From contig NZ_QLJH01000007.1 of assembly GCF_003951315.1 (NCBI RefSeq), positions 83,737 through 147,736 on the forward strand: 64,000 nucleotides of DNA. The letters run 5' to 3'. Of this stretch, positions 26,439 through 39,098 are shown in pieces. Position 1 is the first letter of the stretch, and each line of letters opens with the position of its first letter. The notes beneath the pieces were generated by a model that worked only from the letters and a program-made list of their open reading frames with translations, did not search any database and was not told the DNA's origin. This stretch comes from Sphingomonas sp. S-NIH.Pt15_0812. Its GTDB lineage: Bacteria; Pseudomonadota; Alphaproteobacteria; Sphingomonadales; Sphingomonadaceae. A program made the position numbers and the translations under genes.

Positions 26439-26909
26439 ATGGCACGTCGTCGTCGCCCCGAGAAGCGCATCATCCTGCCGGATCCCAAGTTCGGTGATGA
26501 GGTCCTCTCCAAGTTCATGAATTCGGTCATGATGGACGGCAAGAAGTCCGTCGCCGAGCTGATCGTCTATGGTGCCCTGGAAACCGTCGAAGCCCGCGCC
26601 AAGCGCGAGCCGATCGGCGTGTTCCATGACGCGCTCAACAACATCAAGCCGGGCATCGAGGTCCGTTCGCGCCGCGTCGGCGGTGCGACCTACCAGGTGC
26701 CGGTCGAGGTGCGCCCCGAGCGTGCCCAGGCGCTGGCGATCCGCTGGCTGATCACCGCGGCGCGCAACCGCTCGGAGAACACCATGTCGGCGCGTCTGTC
26801 GGGCGAGCTGCTCGACGCCGCCAACAACCGCGGCAACGCGGTGAAGAAGCGCGAAGACACGCACCGCATGGCGGAAGCGAACCGCGCCTTCTCGCACTAT
26901 CGTTGGTAA
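26439..26909 (+). CDS. rpsG: 30S ribosomal protein S7
   Basis: S7 is the primary binder of the 3' major domain of 16S rRNA and organises the 30S head. The 156-residue protein begins [20 protein letters not shown] and has the [16 protein letters not shown] loop. The length is normal. A GGAAGAAG ribosome site precedes ATG 26439. In E. coli S7 represses the str operon, and the hairpin-rich spacers on both sides could take part in similar control here. Confidence 0.98.
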   Translation: MARRRRPEKRIILPDPKFGDEVLSKFMNSVMMDGKKSVAELIVYGALETVEARAKREPIGVFHDALNNIKPGIEVRSRRVGGATYQVPVEVRPERAQALAIRWLITAARNRSENTMSARLSGELLDAANNRGNAVKKREDTHRMAEANRAFSHYRW

Positions 26910-26915
26910 GGGCCG

Positions 26916-26955
26916 CGTCGGCGATGGTTCCCCGGAGCTGACGCCGACGGCTTTT
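26916..26955 (+). terminator. Terminator-like hairpin between rpsG and fusA
   Basis: CGTCGGCG (26916-26923) and CGCCGACG (26942-26949) form a perfect 8-bp stem, then GCTTTT follows. It lies inside an operon, so partial termination (attenuation) is the likely effect. A TTTTCA-N17-TATATC promoter-like pair (26952-26980) follows it. Confidence 0.55.
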
Positions 26956-26980
26956 CACCGGCAGCAATTGCACCTATATC

Positions 26981-27013
26981 GTGGGGAGCGGGCGTCATTG
27001 CCCTGCTCCCCAC
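26981..27013 (+). promoter_or_regulatory. Stem-loop in the fusA leader
   Basis: GTGGGGAGC-GGG and CCC-T-GCTCCCCAC pair with one bulged base over 12 bp. It ends 21 bases before ATG of fusA and just before the AAGGA ribosome site. Confidence 0.5.
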
Positions 27014-27034
27014 ATCGCTAAGGAAGCACCGATC

Positions 27035-29131
<2,097 letters not shown>

Positions 29132-29269
29132 TTGCCACGCTTCGGTCCGGCCGGTCGCTTTCGGGCGCCGGCCGGATGGAAGCACTGGCATTCCGTCCAA
29201 ACTGTCGTTATGGGGCCGCGTTCGCATGGCCTCGGATGCGGCAGCGGATTCGATTCAGAAGGTAGGAAA

Positions 29270-30463
<1,194 letters not shown>

Positions 30464-30497
30464 GCTTTTCACAGCTTAGGCCTGCTTGCAGGTCCGG

Positions 30498-30545
30498 CCG
30501 CCTCGTCCCGCCTTGAAAAAGGTGGGGCGGGGCGGTTGCCTTTTT
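30498..30545 (+). terminator. Intrinsic terminator between tuf and rpsJ
   Basis: A 17-bp stem (30498-30514 with 30519-30535, including G-U pairs) has a GAAA loop and is followed five bases later by TTTTT. It separates the str and S10 transcription units, at least in part. Confidence 0.85.
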
Positions 30546-30633
30546 ATGAGAGGGGCGCTAGTTGCGCCTCTTCGTTTTCATCCGCACAGCAAGAGCCCGG
30601 CAACGGGCCCGCTCTTTCGCATCGGTAGGGATC

Positions 30634-30942
30634 ATGGACAGCAACATCCGCATTCGCCTGAAGGCGTTCGACCATCGCGTTCTCGACCAGGCGACCGGCG
30701 ACATCGCCGACACCGCGCGCCGCACCGGCGCGCTCATCCGCGGTCCGATTCCGCTTCCGACGCGCATCGAGAAGTTCACGGTGAACCGTGGACCGCACAT
30801 CGACAAGAAGTCGCGCGAGCAGTTCGAGGTCCGCACCTACAAGCGCATGCTCGACATCGTGCAGCCGACCCCGCAGACCGTCGACGCGCTGATGAAGCTC
30901 GACCTCGCGGCCGGCGTTGACGTCGAGATCAAGCTGGCCTAA
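30634..30942 (+). CDS. rpsJ: 30S ribosomal protein S10 (NusE)
   Basis: S10 of 102 residues is the first gene of the S10 cluster and also acts in Nus antitermination. The sequence [20 protein letters not shown] and [20 protein letters not shown] is typical. ATG 30634 has GGTAGG upstream. The leader between the tuf terminator and the start holds two further GC-rich hairpins (30551-30575 and 30590-30616). Confidence 0.98.
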   Translation: MDSNIRIRLKAFDHRVLDQATGDIADTARRTGALIRGPIPLPTRIEKFTVNRGPHIDKKSREQFEVRTYKRMLDIVQPTPQTVDALMKLDLAAGVDVEIKLA

Positions 30943-30952
30943 GGGGCCATTG

Positions 30953-31105
30953 CGCCGCGGTTGACTCCGGTCCCGCGGCGTTCTCGCATTTTGAGATACC
31001 GCTGGTGGCCTAGGCCGCCGGGTCAGCGTCTCCCGTCATGTTCTTGCGCTCACGGCAAGAGGACAACCAGCCCGGGACGGGGGCACGCTTCGCATTTCCG
31101 GGCTG
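30953..31105 (+). promoter_or_regulatory. Structured leader in the rpsJ-rplC spacer
   Basis: The 214-base spacer contains CGCCGCGG/CCGCGGCG (30953-30960 with 30973-30980) followed by ATTTT, a CTTGC/GCAAG stem near 31042-31059, and CAGCCCGG/CCGGGCTG (31068-31075 with 31098-31105). Such a long folded gap inside an S10 cluster is unusual and could be an autoregulatory target of L3 or L4. Confidence 0.45.
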
Positions 31106-31156
31106 ACACGCATGGGTGGAATGGGTCTGCCTGTGCCTCTGTGAGGAGTGTTGGTC

Positions 31157-31912
31157 ATGCGTACCGGCGTGATCGCGAAGAAGATGGGGATGACCCGCCT
31201 GTTCCAGGAAGACGGTCGGCACGTGCCGGTCACCGTTCTTCAGCTGGACGGGCTGCAGGTCGTGTCCCGCCGCGAGATGAATACCGACGGCTATACCGCC
31301 GTCCAGCTTGGCGCGGGTAGCGCCAAGGCCAAGAACGTCGCCAAGCCGCAGCGCGGCCATTTCGGCAAGGCCGAGGTGGAGCCGAAGGCGGTCCTGGCCG
31401 AGTTCCGCGTCAGCGAGGACAATCTCCTCGACGTCGGCGCCGAGCTGTCGGCCGACCACTTCGTTGCCGGCCAGCTGGTCGACATCCAGGGTCGCACCCA
31501 GGGCAAGGGTTTCGCCGGCGCCATGAAGCGCTGGAACTTCGGCGGTCTGCGCGCGACGCACGGCGTCTCGGTCAGCCACCGTTCGCACGGTTCGACGGGT
31601 AACCGCCAGGATCCGGGCCGCGTCTTCAAGAACAAGAAGATGGCCGGTCACATGGGCGACCGTAACCGCACCCAGCAGAATCTTGAAGTCGTCGGCACCG
31701 ATGTCGAGCGCGGCCTGATCTTCGTGAAGGGCTCGGTGCCCGGTTCGAAGGGTGGCTGGCTGTTCGTCAAGGACGCGGTCAAGGTGAAGGCGCACGCCGA
31801 TGCGCCGTATCCGGCCGGCCTCAAGGCCGTCGCCAGCAACAACAATGCGCCTGCCGAGACGCCCGCCGAGACTGCGGCCGCTCCCGAGGCCACCGAAGGC
31901 CAGGAGGGCTAA
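31157..31912 (+). CDS. rplC: 50S ribosomal protein L3
   Basis: L3 reaches the peptidyl-transferase centre and starts 50S assembly. Typical motifs are [16 protein letters not shown] and [19 protein letters not shown]. It has 251 residues, longer than the E. coli form because of an Ala/Glu/Pro/Asn-rich tail ([20 protein letters not shown]), probably disordered. ATG 31157 has GAGGAG eight bases upstream. The gene begins the tightly packed S10 block. Confidence 0.97.
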   Translation: MRTGVIAKKMGMTRLFQEDGRHVPVTVLQLDGLQVVSRREMNTDGYTAVQLGAGSAKAKNVAKPQRGHFGKAEVEPKAVLAEFRVSEDNLLDVGAELSADHFVAGQLVDIQGRTQGKGFAGAMKRWNFGGLRATHGVSVSHRSHGSTGNRQDPGRVFKNKKMAGHMGDRNRTQQNLEVVGTDVERGLIFVKGSVPGSKGGWLFVKDAVKVKAHADAPYPAGLKAVASNNNAPAETPAETAAAPEATEGQEG

Positions 31913-31915
31913 ACA

Positions 31916-32542
31916 GTGAAGGTCAAGGTTCAGTCCTTTGCCGGCACCGACGCCGCGGACATCGAGCTCAACGACGAGGTCTTCGGCCTCGATCCGCGCG
32001 CCGATATCCTGCACCGCGTGGTGACCTGGCAGCTCGAGAAGCGTCGCGCGACCGCGCGCGGCACCCGCGAGCGTGCGGACGTCGCCCGTACGGGCAAGAA
32101 GCTGGGTCGCCAGAAGGGCGGCGGTGTCGCCCGTCACGGCGATCGTCGCGCTCCGGTGTTCATCGGCGGTGGTAAGGCGCACGGCGCCCGCGTCCGCGAC
32201 TTCAATCCCTCGCTGAACAAGAAGGTTCGCGCGCTGGGTCTGAAGATGGCGCTGTCGAGCCATGCCAAGGCCGGCTCGCTGATCGTCATGGATGCGCTCA
32301 CGGTCGACGGCAACAAGACCAAGTCGCTGAAGGGCGATCTGGCCAAGCTGGGCTGGGGCAATCGCGCGCTGGTCATCGATGGCGATGCCGTCGAGACGAG
32401 CTTCGTGCTGGCCGCGGGCAATCTTCGCGAAGTGGACGTGCTGCCGGCGATCGGCGCCAATGTCTACGACATCATCAAGGCCGACACGCTGGTGCTGACC
32501 CGCGCGGCCGTCGAGAAGCTGGAGGCGCGCTTCAATGGCTAA
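31916..32542 (+). CDS. rplD: 50S ribosomal protein L4
   Basis: L4 lines the exit tunnel; in E. coli it also represses the S10 operon. The 208-residue protein shows [20 protein letters not shown] and [20 protein letters not shown], the tunnel-loop region where macrolide mutations occur; it looks wild type. The start is GTG 31916, three bases after the rplC stop, so the genes are coupled. It overlaps rplW by 8 bases. Confidence 0.97.
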   Translation: MKVKVQSFAGTDAADIELNDEVFGLDPRADILHRVVTWQLEKRRATARGTRERADVARTGKKLGRQKGGGVARHGDRRAPVFIGGGKAHGARVRDFNPSLNKKVRALGLKMALSSHAKAGSLIVMDALTVDGNKTKSLKGDLAKLGWGNRALVIDGDAVETSFVLAAGNLREVDVLPAIGANVYDIIKADTLVLTRAAVEKLEARFNG

Positions 32543-32846
32543 GCCGCAGAACGCTGTCGACATCCGTCACTATGACGTGATCGTCGCGCCGCACATCACC
32601 GAGAAGGCGACCCTGCTCAGCGAGCAGAACGCCGTCGTGTTCAAGGTCGCCAACAGCGCGACCAAGCCCGAGATCAAGGCCGCCGTCGAGGCGCTCTTCG
32701 ATGTCAAGGTGCTGAACGTGAACACGATCGTCCAGAAGGGCAAGACCAAGAAGTGGAAGGGCGCGCCCTACCAGCGGTCGGACATGAAGAAGGCGATCGT
32801 CACGCTCGCTGACGGTCAGTCGATCGACGTGACGACGGGGGTCTGA
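32535..32846 (+). CDS. rplW: 50S ribosomal protein L23
   Basis: L23 sits at the exit-tunnel mouth and docks trigger factor and SRP. The 103-residue protein carries [20 protein letters not shown] and the [20 protein letters not shown] extension. It starts inside rplD in ATGGCTAA and is translationally coupled. Five bases separate it from rplB. Confidence 0.97.
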   Translation: MAKPQNAVDIRHYDVIVAPHITEKATLLSEQNAVVFKVANSATKPEIKAAVEALFDVKVLNVNTIVQKGKTKKWKGAPYQRSDMKKAIVTLADGQSIDVTTGV

Positions 32847-32851
32847 GGATC

Positions 32852-33700
32852 ATGGCACTCAAGCAATATAACCCGACGAGCCCGGCCCGCCGCGGCCTGG
32901 TCCTCGTCGACAAGTCGCAGCTCTGGAAGGGCAAGCCGGTCAAGGCGCTCACCGAGGGCAAGAACAAGACCGGCGGTCGCAACAACAAGGGTCACGTGAC
33001 CAGCCGCGGCATCGCGGGCGGTCACAAGCAGAAGTATCGCTATATCGACTTCAAGCGCCGCAACTGGGGCGTCGAGGGTACGGTCGAGCGTCTGGAATAT
33101 GACCCCAACCGCACCGCGTTCATCGCGCTGGTCAACTATGGCACCGACGCCGAGGGCAAGGTCCAGCAGGCCTATATCCTGGCGCCGCAGCGTCTGGGCG
33201 TGGGCGACAAGGTGATCGCCGACAAGCGCACCGACGTGAAGCCGGGCAATGCCATGGAGCTGGGCCAGATGCCCGTCGGCACCATCGTCCACAATGTGGA
33301 GATGAAGCCGATGAAGGGTGGCCAGATCGCCCGTTCGGCCGGCACCTATGTGCAGGTCGTCGGTCGTGACCGCGGCATGGTCATCGTCCGCCTGAACTCG
33401 GGCGAGCAGCGCTACATCCATGGCGAGTGCATGGCGACGGTCGGCGCGGTCTCGAACCCCGACAACCAGAACCAGAATCTCGGCAAGGCCGGTCGTTCGC
33501 GCTGGATGGGCTCGCGTCCGCTGACGCGCGGCGTCGCCAAGAACCCGGTCGACCACCCGCACGGCGGTGGTGAAGGCCGGACCTCGGGCGGCCGTCATCC
33601 GGTCACCCCGTGGGGCAAGCCGACCAAGGGTGCGCGCACCCGCCACAACAAGGCGACGGACAAGATGATCATCCGTAGCCGCCATGCGAGGAAGAAGTAA
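32852..33700 (+). CDS. rplB: 50S ribosomal protein L2
   Basis: L2 binds 23S rRNA near the peptidyl-transferase centre and bridges to the 30S subunit. The 282-residue protein has [20 protein letters not shown] and the universally conserved [20 protein letters not shown] with the key His. The last base of its stop (TAATG) is the first base of the rpsS start. Confidence 0.98.
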   Translation: MALKQYNPTSPARRGLVLVDKSQLWKGKPVKALTEGKNKTGGRNNKGHVTSRGIAGGHKQKYRYIDFKRRNWGVEGTVERLEYDPNRTAFIALVNYGTDAEGKVQQAYILAPQRLGVGDKVIADKRTDVKPGNAMELGQMPVGTIVHNVEMKPMKGGQIARSAGTYVQVVGRDRGMVIVRLNSGEQRYIHGECMATVGAVSNPDNQNQNLGKAGRSRWMGSRPLTRGVAKNPVDHPHGGGEGRTSGGRHPVTPWGKPTKGARTRHNKATDKMIIRSRHARKK

Positions 33701-33975
33701 TGGCTCGCTCTGTCTGGAAGGGCCCGTTCGTCGAGCTCAGCCTGCTGAAGAAGGCTGAAGCCGCGCAGGACGCCGGTGGCCGCGCGCCGATCAAGACCTG
33801 GTCGCGTCGCTCCACCATCCTGCCGTCGTTCGTGGGTCTCACGTTCAATGTCTACAACGGCAAGAAGTTCGTGCCGGTGTCGGTCAACGAGGACATGGTC
33901 GGCATGAAGCTGGGTGAGTTCGCGCCGACGCGCTACTTCCCGGGTCACGCCGCTGACAAGAAGGGCAAGCGCTGA
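33700..33975 (+). CDS. rpsS: 30S ribosomal protein S19
   Basis: S19 is a 91-residue head protein that partners S13 near the A-site finger. The sequence [20 protein letters not shown] and [20 protein letters not shown] is standard. It overlaps rplB and rplV by one base each, as TAATG and TGATG junctions. Confidence 0.97.
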   Translation: MARSVWKGPFVELSLLKKAEAAQDAGGRAPIKTWSRRSTILPSFVGLTFNVYNGKKFVPVSVNEDMVGMKLGEFAPTRYFPGHAADKKGKR

Positions 33976-34352
33976 TGAGCAAGCCGCAATCCCCCCGCAA
34001 GGTCGGTGACAAGGAAGCGCTGTCGGTCGGCACGCAAATCCGTGGTTCGGCGCAGAAGCTGAACCTGGTCGCGGGCCTGATCCGCGGCAAGAAGGCCGGC
34101 GATGCGCTGAACATCCTGTCCTTCTCGACCAAGGCGATGGCCGTGGACGCTCGCAAGGTGCTCGCCTCGGCGATCGCCAATGCCGAGAACAACCACAATC
34201 TCGACGTCGACGCGCTCGTCGTCGCCGAGGCGTCGGTCGGCAAGTCGATCACGATGAAGCGCTTCGCGACCCGCGGCCGTGGCAAGTCCACCCGCATCCT
34301 GAAGCCGTTCAGCCGTCTGCGCATCGTCGTGCGCGAGCAGGAAGAAGCGTAA
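33975..34352 (+). CDS. rplV: 50S ribosomal protein L22
   Basis: L22 extends a beta hairpin into the exit tunnel. The 125-residue protein has the [20 protein letters not shown] domain and the tunnel loop [20 protein letters not shown]. No insertion of the macrolide-resistance kind is seen. Coupled to rpsS and rpsC by one-base overlaps. Confidence 0.97.
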   Translation: MSKPQSPRKVGDKEALSVGTQIRGSAQKLNLVAGLIRGKKAGDALNILSFSTKAMAVDARKVLASAIANAENNHNLDVDALVVAEASVGKSITMKRFATRGRGKSTRILKPFSRLRIVVREQEEA

Positions 34353-35059
34353 TGGGTCACAAGAGCAATCCGATCGGGATGCGGTTGCAGATCAACCGCA
34401 CCTGGGACAGCCGCTGGTTCGCCGAGGGCGCGGACTATGGCCGTCTGCTGCTGGAGGATCTGAAGATCCGCCAGTATATCATGAAGAGCCTGCCGCAGGC
34501 TGCGATCAGCAAGGTCGTGATCGAGCGTCCGGCGAAGCTGTGCCGCATCTCGATCTTCGCGGCGCGTCCCGGTGTCATCATCGGCAAGAAGGGCGGCGAC
34601 ATCGAGAAGCTCCGCAAGACGATCGGGGCGATGACCTCGTCCGACGTCTCGCTCAACATCGTCGAGATCCGCAAGCCCGAGGTCGACGCCCGTCTCGTCG
34701 CGCAGGGCATCGCCGACCAGCTGGAGCGCCGTATCGCGTTCCGCCGGGCGATGAAGCGCGCGGTGCAGTCGGCGATGCGCCTGGGTGCCGACGGCATCAA
34801 GGTGTATTGCGGCGGCCGTCTGGGCGGCGCCGAGATCGCCCGCTCCGAGAGCTATCGCGAAGGTCGCGTTCCGCTGCACACGCTGCGCGCGAACATCGAC
34901 TATGCCGAGGCCGAGGCCCACACGTCCTACGGCGTGTGCGGCGTGAAGGTCTGGGTCTTCAAGGGCGAGATTCTGGGTCACGACCCGATGGCGACCGACC
35001 GGCTCATGATGGAGGCTCAGACCTCCGGCGTGCGCCCGGCGCGCGACGACCGTCGCTAA
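34352..35059 (+). CDS. rpsC: 30S ribosomal protein S3
   Basis: S3 forms part of the mRNA entry helicase. The 235-residue protein has the KH type II domain ([20 protein letters not shown]) and the C-terminal S3 domain ([23 protein letters not shown], here [20 protein letters not shown]). The ATG overlaps the rplV stop. Twelve bases follow before rplP with GGAACAAGAG upstream of its start. Confidence 0.98.
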   Translation: MGHKSNPIGMRLQINRTWDSRWFAEGADYGRLLLEDLKIRQYIMKSLPQAAISKVVIERPAKLCRISIFAARPGVIIGKKGGDIEKLRKTIGAMTSSDVSLNIVEIRKPEVDARLVAQGIADQLERRIAFRRAMKRAVQSAMRLGADGIKVYCGGRLGGAEIARSESYREGRVPLHTLRANIDYAEAEAHTSYGVCGVKVWVFKGEILGHDPMATDRLMMEAQTSGVRPARDDRR

Positions 35060-35071
35060 GGAACAAGAGCA

Positions 35072-35506
35072 ATGCTGCAACCGAAGCGCACCAAATTCCG
35101 CAAGGCGTTCAAGGGCCGCATCCACGGCGACGCGAAGGGGGGCACCGCGCTCAACTTCGGCGCCTATGGCCTGAAGGCGATGGAGCCGGATCGTCTGACC
35201 GCGCGTCAGATCGAGGCGGCCCGCCGCGCCATCACCCGCCACATCCGCCGTCAGGGCCGTTTGTGGATCCGCGTGTTCCCGGACGTGCCGGTCTCGTCCA
35301 AGCCCGCCGAAGTCCGCATGGGCTCGGGCAAGGGTTCGCCTGAGTTCTGGGCGGCCCGCGTCAAGCCCGGCCGCATCCTGTTCGAGCTCGATGGTGTCGA
35401 CGGCCGCCTGGCCGCCGAGGCATTCGAGCGCGCAGCGATGAAGCTGCCGATCAAGACCAAGGTCGTTGCCCGCCTGGGCGACACCAGCCACCTCGGAGGC
35501 GAGTAA
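35072..35506 (+). CDS. rplP: 50S ribosomal protein L16
   Basis: L16 helps to place the A-site tRNA acceptor end. The 144-residue protein starts [20 protein letters not shown] and contains [20 protein letters not shown] and [20 protein letters not shown]. The stop shares a base with the rpmC start. Confidence 0.97.
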   Translation: MLQPKRTKFRKAFKGRIHGDAKGGTALNFGAYGLKAMEPDRLTARQIEAARRAITRHIRRQGRLWIRVFPDVPVSSKPAEVRMGSGKGSPEFWAARVKPGRILFELDGVDGRLAAEAFERAAMKLPIKTKVVARLGDTSHLGGE

Positions 35507-35709
35507 TGGCCGATAACGATTTCGTCGGTCAGACCGACGACCAGCTCAACGAGAGCCTGGCGCAGCTGAAGCGCGAGCAGTTCAATCTCCGTTTCCAGGC
35601 GGCGACGAGCCAGCTCGAGAAGCCGAGCCGCGTCCGCGAGGTCCGTCGTGACATCGCCCGCATCAAGACCCTGCAGACGCAGCGCACCCGCGCCGCGGCT
35701 GCCAAGTAA
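35506..35709 (+). CDS. rpmC: 50S ribosomal protein L29
   Basis: L29 is a small two-helix protein near the tunnel exit that pairs with L23. The 67 residues include [20 protein letters not shown] and [20 protein letters not shown], typical of the family. Confidence 0.96.
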   Translation: MADNDFVGQTDDQLNESLAQLKREQFNLRFQAATSQLEKPSRVREVRRDIARIKTLQTQRTRAAAAK

Positions 35710-35721
35710 GGAACCGAGCAC

Positions 35722-35994
35722 ATGCCCAAGCGCGTGCTGACCGGACTGATCGTCTCCGACAAGGGCGACAAGACGGTGGTGGTGAATGTCGAGCGCAAGG
35801 TGAAGCACCCGCTCTACGGCAAGATCATCCGCCGCTCGAAGAAGTATCACGCCCATGACGAGGCGAACGAGTATAAGGCCGGCGAGACCGTGCGCATCGA
35901 AGAGATCGCACCGCTCTCCAAGCTGAAGACCTGGAAGGTGATCGAGCGGGTGAACACTCACGCGACGCCCGACCGGGTCGACGTCGACGCCTGA
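35722..35994 (+). CDS. rpsQ: 30S ribosomal protein S17
   Basis: S17 is a primary 16S rRNA binder of the OB fold. The 90-residue protein has [20 protein letters not shown] and the [19 protein letters not shown] region. It ends the S10 block: a GGCCCGGC/GCCGGGCC hairpin lies just after its stop and a terminator follows before rplN. Confidence 0.97.
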   Translation: MPKRVLTGLIVSDKGDKTVVVNVERKVKHPLYGKIIRRSKKYHAHDEANEYKAGETVRIEEIAPLSKLKTWKVIERVNTHATPDRVDVDA

Positions 35995-36084
35995 TCGCGC
36001 GGCCCGGCACGCGCCGGGCCCGTCATCGAAAGGCTGGATCGAAGGGCATTGCCTTTCGTATCCGGAGTGGCTAAAGGCGCCGCT

Positions 36085-36125
36085 CCCCCTGGCGTGGATT
36101 GTCCGCGCCGGGGGTCGTTATTTTT
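36085..36125 (+). terminator. Terminator-like hairpin between rpsQ and rplN
   Basis: CCCCC-T-GGCGTGGA pairs with TCCGCGCC-GGGGG over 13 bp with one bulge and a 3-base loop, followed by TCGTTATTTTT. It separates the S10 and spc blocks. Confidence 0.7.
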
Positions 36126-36175
36126 AGGCGGGGTTGGGTCGGTATCCACCCCAAGAAGAGAAGGAAGCAGGATCC

Positions 36176-36544
36176 ATGATCCAGATGCAGTCCAATCTCG
36201 ACGTCGCTGACAACAGCGGCGCGAAGCGGGTCCAGTGCATCAAGGTGCTTGGCGGTTCCAAGCGCCGGACGGCCAGCGTCGGCGACATCATCGTCGTGTC
36301 GATCAAGGAAGCGCAGCCCCGCGGCAAGGTGAAGAAGGGTGACGTGCATCGCGCCGTCATCGTCCGCACCGCCAAGGACATCCACCGTGCCGATGGCTCG
36401 ACCATCCGCTTCGACGGCAACGCCGCGGTGCTGGTCAACAAGAACGAGGAGCCGATCGGCACCCGTATCTTCGGCCCGGTCGTGCGCGAGCTGCGCGGCA
36501 AGAAGCACATGAAGATCATCTCGCTGGCTCCGGAGGTGCTGTAA
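36176..36544 (+). CDS. rplN: 50S ribosomal protein L14
   Basis: L14 forms part of the subunit interface and the RsfS silencing site. The 122-residue protein starts [20 protein letters not shown] and contains [23 protein letters not shown] 36176 has AAGGA upstream; the gene is first of the spc block after a 181-base gap. Confidence 0.98.
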   Translation: MIQMQSNLDVADNSGAKRVQCIKVLGGSKRRTASVGDIIVVSIKEAQPRGKVKKGDVHRAVIVRTAKDIHRADGSTIRFDGNAAVLVNKNEEPIGTRIFGPVVRELRGKKHMKIISLAPEVL

Positions 36545-36861
36545 TGGGCGCTGCGAAGATCAAGAAGGGCGACAAGGTCGTCGTCCTGTCCGGCAAGGAC
36601 AAGGGCAAGACCGGCACCGTCACCCAGTCGATGCCCAAGGACGGCAAGGTGATCGTGGGCGGCGTCAACGTCGCGACCCGTCACCGCAAGCCGACCCAGG
36701 CGAACCCGCAGGGCGGCCTGGAGAAGGTCGAGGCTCCGCTGCACGTCTCGAAGGTCGCGCACGTGACCGCCGACGGCAAGCCCACCCGCGTCCGTTTCGA
36801 GACGCAGGACGGCAAGAAGGTCCGCGTGGCCGTGAAGACCGGGGAGAAGATCGATGGCTGA
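36544..36861 (+). CDS. rplX: 50S ribosomal protein L24
   Basis: L24 is an assembly initiator with a KOW motif ([20 protein letters not shown]). The 105-residue protein has the [20 protein letters not shown] loop. It overlaps rplN by one base and rplE by eight. Confidence 0.97.
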   Translation: MGAAKIKKGDKVVVLSGKDKGKTGTVTQSMPKDGKVIVGGVNVATRHRKPTQANPQGGLEKVEAPLHVSKVAHVTADGKPTRVRFETQDGKKVRVAVKTGEKIDG

Positions 36862-37438
36862 TGCCTACAAGCCCCGGATGAAGGGCATCTACGAGGACCG
36901 CATCGTCAAGGCGATGCAGGAGAAGTTCGGCTACGAGAACGAGATGCAGATTCCCCGCATCGAGAAGATCGTGCTGAACATGGGCGTCGGCGAGGCCACC
37001 CAGGACAAGAAGCGCGTCGACCAGGCCGCGTCCGAAATGGAGCTGATCGCGGGTCAGAAGCCCGTCATCACCAAGGCAAAGAAGTCGATCGCGCAGTTCA
37101 AGCTGCGCGAAGGCATGCCGATCGGCGTGAAGGTCACGCTGCGTCGCGAGCGCATGTACGAGTTCCTCGACCGCTTCATCACGATCGCGCTGCCCCGCGT
37201 GCGCGACTTCCGTGGCCTGAACCCGAAGAGCTTTGACGGTCGCGGCAACTATGCCTGCGGCATCAAGGAACAGATCATCTTCCCCGAGATCAACTATGAC
37301 CGCATCGACAAGGTGCGCGGCATGGATGTGATCGTGACCACCACGGCGAAGACCGACGAAGAGGCGCGCGAGCTGCTCCGTCTGTTCGGCTTCCCGTTCC
37401 CGCAGGAAGAGACCGCCGAAGAGAAGAAGGCGGCCTGA
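36854..37438 (+). CDS. rplE: 50S ribosomal protein L5
   Basis: L5 binds 5S rRNA and the P-site tRNA. The 194-residue protein has [40 protein letters not shown] and [21 protein letters not shown] short acidic Lys tail is typical of alphaproteobacteria. A hairpin with a U-run lies between it and rpsN. Confidence 0.97.
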   Translation: MADAYKPRMKGIYEDRIVKAMQEKFGYENEMQIPRIEKIVLNMGVGEATQDKKRVDQAASEMELIAGQKPVITKAKKSIAQFKLREGMPIGVKVTLRRERMYEFLDRFITIALPRVRDFRGLNPKSFDGRGNYACGIKEQIIFPEINYDRIDKVRGMDVIVTTTAKTDEEARELLRLFGFPFPQEETAEEKKAA

Positions 37439-37446
37439 CATTCTAC

Positions 37447-37482
37447 CCCCTTCCCCGTCTGATCGGCGGGGGAGGGGCTTTT
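37447..37482 (+). terminator. Terminator-like hairpin between rplE and rpsN
   Basis: CCCCTTCCCCGTC (37447-37459) pairs fully, with G-U pairs, with GGCGGGGGAGGGG (37465-37477), followed by CTTTTC. It sits in a 63-base gap inside the spc block. Confidence 0.7.
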
Positions 37483-37501
37483 CAAGGAAGAGCTTAAGTC
37501 C

Positions 37502-37807
37502 ATGGCGAAACTGAGTTCGATCAACAAGAATGAGCGTCGCAAGAAGATGGTCGCGCAATATGCGCCCAAGCTGGCGAAGCTGAAGGCGCAGGCCAATGAC
37601 GAGTCGCTGAGCGAGACCGACCGTCTCATTGCGCGCCTCAAGATGGCCGAGCTGCCGCGCAACGCGAACCCGACCCGGATCCGCAATCGCTGCGCGACCA
37701 CCGGCCGTCCGCGTGCGTACTACCGCAAGTTCCGTCTCTGCCGCGTGCAGCTTCGCGATCTGGCCAACAAGGGCCTGATCCCCGGCGTCACCAAGTCGAG
37801 CTGGTAA
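37502..37807 (+). CDS. rpsN: 30S ribosomal protein S14
   Basis: S14 of 101 residues is the long form without the four zinc-binding Cys (the [20 protein letters not shown] segment has no CxxC pairs). It contacts the 30S head near S3 and S19. ATG 37502 has AAGGAAGAG upstream. Confidence 0.97.
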   Translation: MAKLSSINKNERRKKMVAQYAPKLAKLKAQANDESLSETDRLIARLKMAELPRNANPTRIRNRCATTGRPRAYYRKFRLCRVQLRDLANKGLIPGVTKSSW

Positions 37808-37817
37808 GGATAGTCCA

Positions 37818-38213
37818 ATGGCAGTGACCGATCCCCTGGGTGATTTGCTCACCCGCATCCGCAACGGCCAGCGCGCGCGCAAGGACTCCGTCCTGAGCCC
37901 CGCGTCGAAGCTGCGCGTGCGCGTCCTCGACGTGCTGCAGCGCGAAGGCTATATCCGCGGCTATTCCGAAGAGCAGATGGGCCCCGCCGCCGGCGTGCGC
38001 ATCGAGCTGAAGTATTTCGAGGGCCAGCCCGCGATCAAGCATGTCGCGCGCGTCTCGAAGCCCGGCCGTCGCGTCTACAGCGGCTCGCAGGAGCTGCCCC
38101 GCGTCATGAACGGCCTGGGCATCACCATCGTCTCGACGCCGAACGGCGTTCTGTCCGACGCGGAAGCGCGTGAGCAGAATGTCGGCGGCGAAGTGCTCGC
38201 GGAGGTCTTCTGA
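37818..38213 (+). CDS. rpsH: 30S ribosomal protein S8
   Basis: S8 binds 16S helix 21 and in E. coli represses the spc operon. The 131-residue protein begins [20 protein letters not shown] and ends [10 protein letters not shown] with the conserved [20 protein letters not shown]. One-base overlap with rplF. Confidence 0.97.
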   Translation: MAVTDPLGDLLTRIRNGQRARKDSVLSPASKLRVRVLDVLQREGYIRGYSEEQMGPAAGVRIELKYFEGQPAIKHVARVSKPGRRVYSGSQELPRVMNGLGITIVSTPNGVLSDAEAREQNVGGEVLAEVF

Positions 38214-38746
38214 TGAGCCGTATTGGTAAGAAGGCTGTTCCGGTTCCGGCCGGCGTGACCGCCAACATCGCCGATCGCATGCTGAGCGTGAAGGGCCCCA
38301 AGGGCACCCTGACGCTCCCGCTGGCCGACGACATCACCTATGACGTCCAGTCGGACGGCATCTCGGTGCAGCCGGCCAACGACACCAAGCGCGCGCGCGC
38401 GTTTTGGGGCATGCAGCGCACGCTGGTGCAGAACCTGGTCACCGGCGTGACCACGGGCTTCACCAAGAAGCTGGTCATCACCGGCGTCGGCTATCGCGCC
38501 GCGGCCCAGGGCAAGACCTTGAAGCTGCAGCTCGGCTACAGCCATGACGTCAACATCGATGTGCCGGAAGGCCTCGAGGTGAAGACGCCGGACGCCACGA
38601 CCGTCGAAATCAGCGGCGCGGACAAGCAGAAGGTCGGCCAGCTGGCCGCCGAGATCCGTCGCTGGCGCAAGCCGGAGCCCTATAAGGGCAAGGGCATCAA
38701 GTACGACGGCGAGTTCATCTTCCGCAAGGAAGGGAAGAAGAAGTAA
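38213..38746 (+). CDS. rplF: 50S ribosomal protein L6
   Basis: L6 lies near the sarcin-ricin loop. The 177-residue protein starts [20 protein letters not shown] and carries GRMLVQN-like and [20 protein letters not shown] motifs. One-base overlap with rplR. Confidence 0.97.
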   Translation: MSRIGKKAVPVPAGVTANIADRMLSVKGPKGTLTLPLADDITYDVQSDGISVQPANDTKRARAFWGMQRTLVQNLVTGVTTGFTKKLVITGVGYRAAAQGKTLKLQLGYSHDVNIDVPEGLEVKTPDATTVEISGADKQKVGQLAAEIRRWRKPEPYKGKGIKYDGEFIFRKEGKKK

Positions 38747-39096
38747 TGACCAAGGGTCTCTCTCTTTTCGAGAAGCGCCGTCGGCGCAATCGTACCGCGC
38801 TGCGTGCACGTGCCGGTACGCGTCCGCGCCTGTCCGTGCATCGCTCGGGCAAGCACATCTATGCGCAGGTGATCGACGACACGGCGGGCCGCACGGTCGC
38901 CTCGGCGTCGACGCTGGCGAGCCACGAGGGCGCGACGTCGAATTGCGACGCCGCCTCCGCCGTGGGTCGGCGCGTGGCCGAAGCGGCGAAGGCCGCCGGC
39001 GTCACCCAGGTCGTGTTCGACCGTGGTGGCTTCCTGTTCCACGGCCGCGTCAAGGCGCTCGCCGAGGCCGCGCGTGAAGCCGGATTGGAGTTCTAA
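38746..39096 (+). CDS. rplR: 50S ribosomal protein L18
   Basis: L18 binds 5S rRNA. The 116-residue protein has [20 protein letters not shown] and [20 protein letters not shown], ending in the family tail [10 protein letters not shown]. Two bases separate it from rpsE. Confidence 0.97.
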   Translation: MTKGLSLFEKRRRRNRTALRARAGTRPRLSVHRSGKHIYAQVIDDTAGRTVASASTLASHEGATSNCDAASAVGRRVAEAAKAAGVTQVVFDRGGFLFHGRVKALAEAAREAGLEF

Positions 39097-39098
39097 GA

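Noticed and set aside
36000..36019. GGCCCGGC/GCCGGGCC palindrome after rpsQ as terminator
   Set aside because: It has no T-run; the stronger hairpin at 36085-36125 is listed instead.
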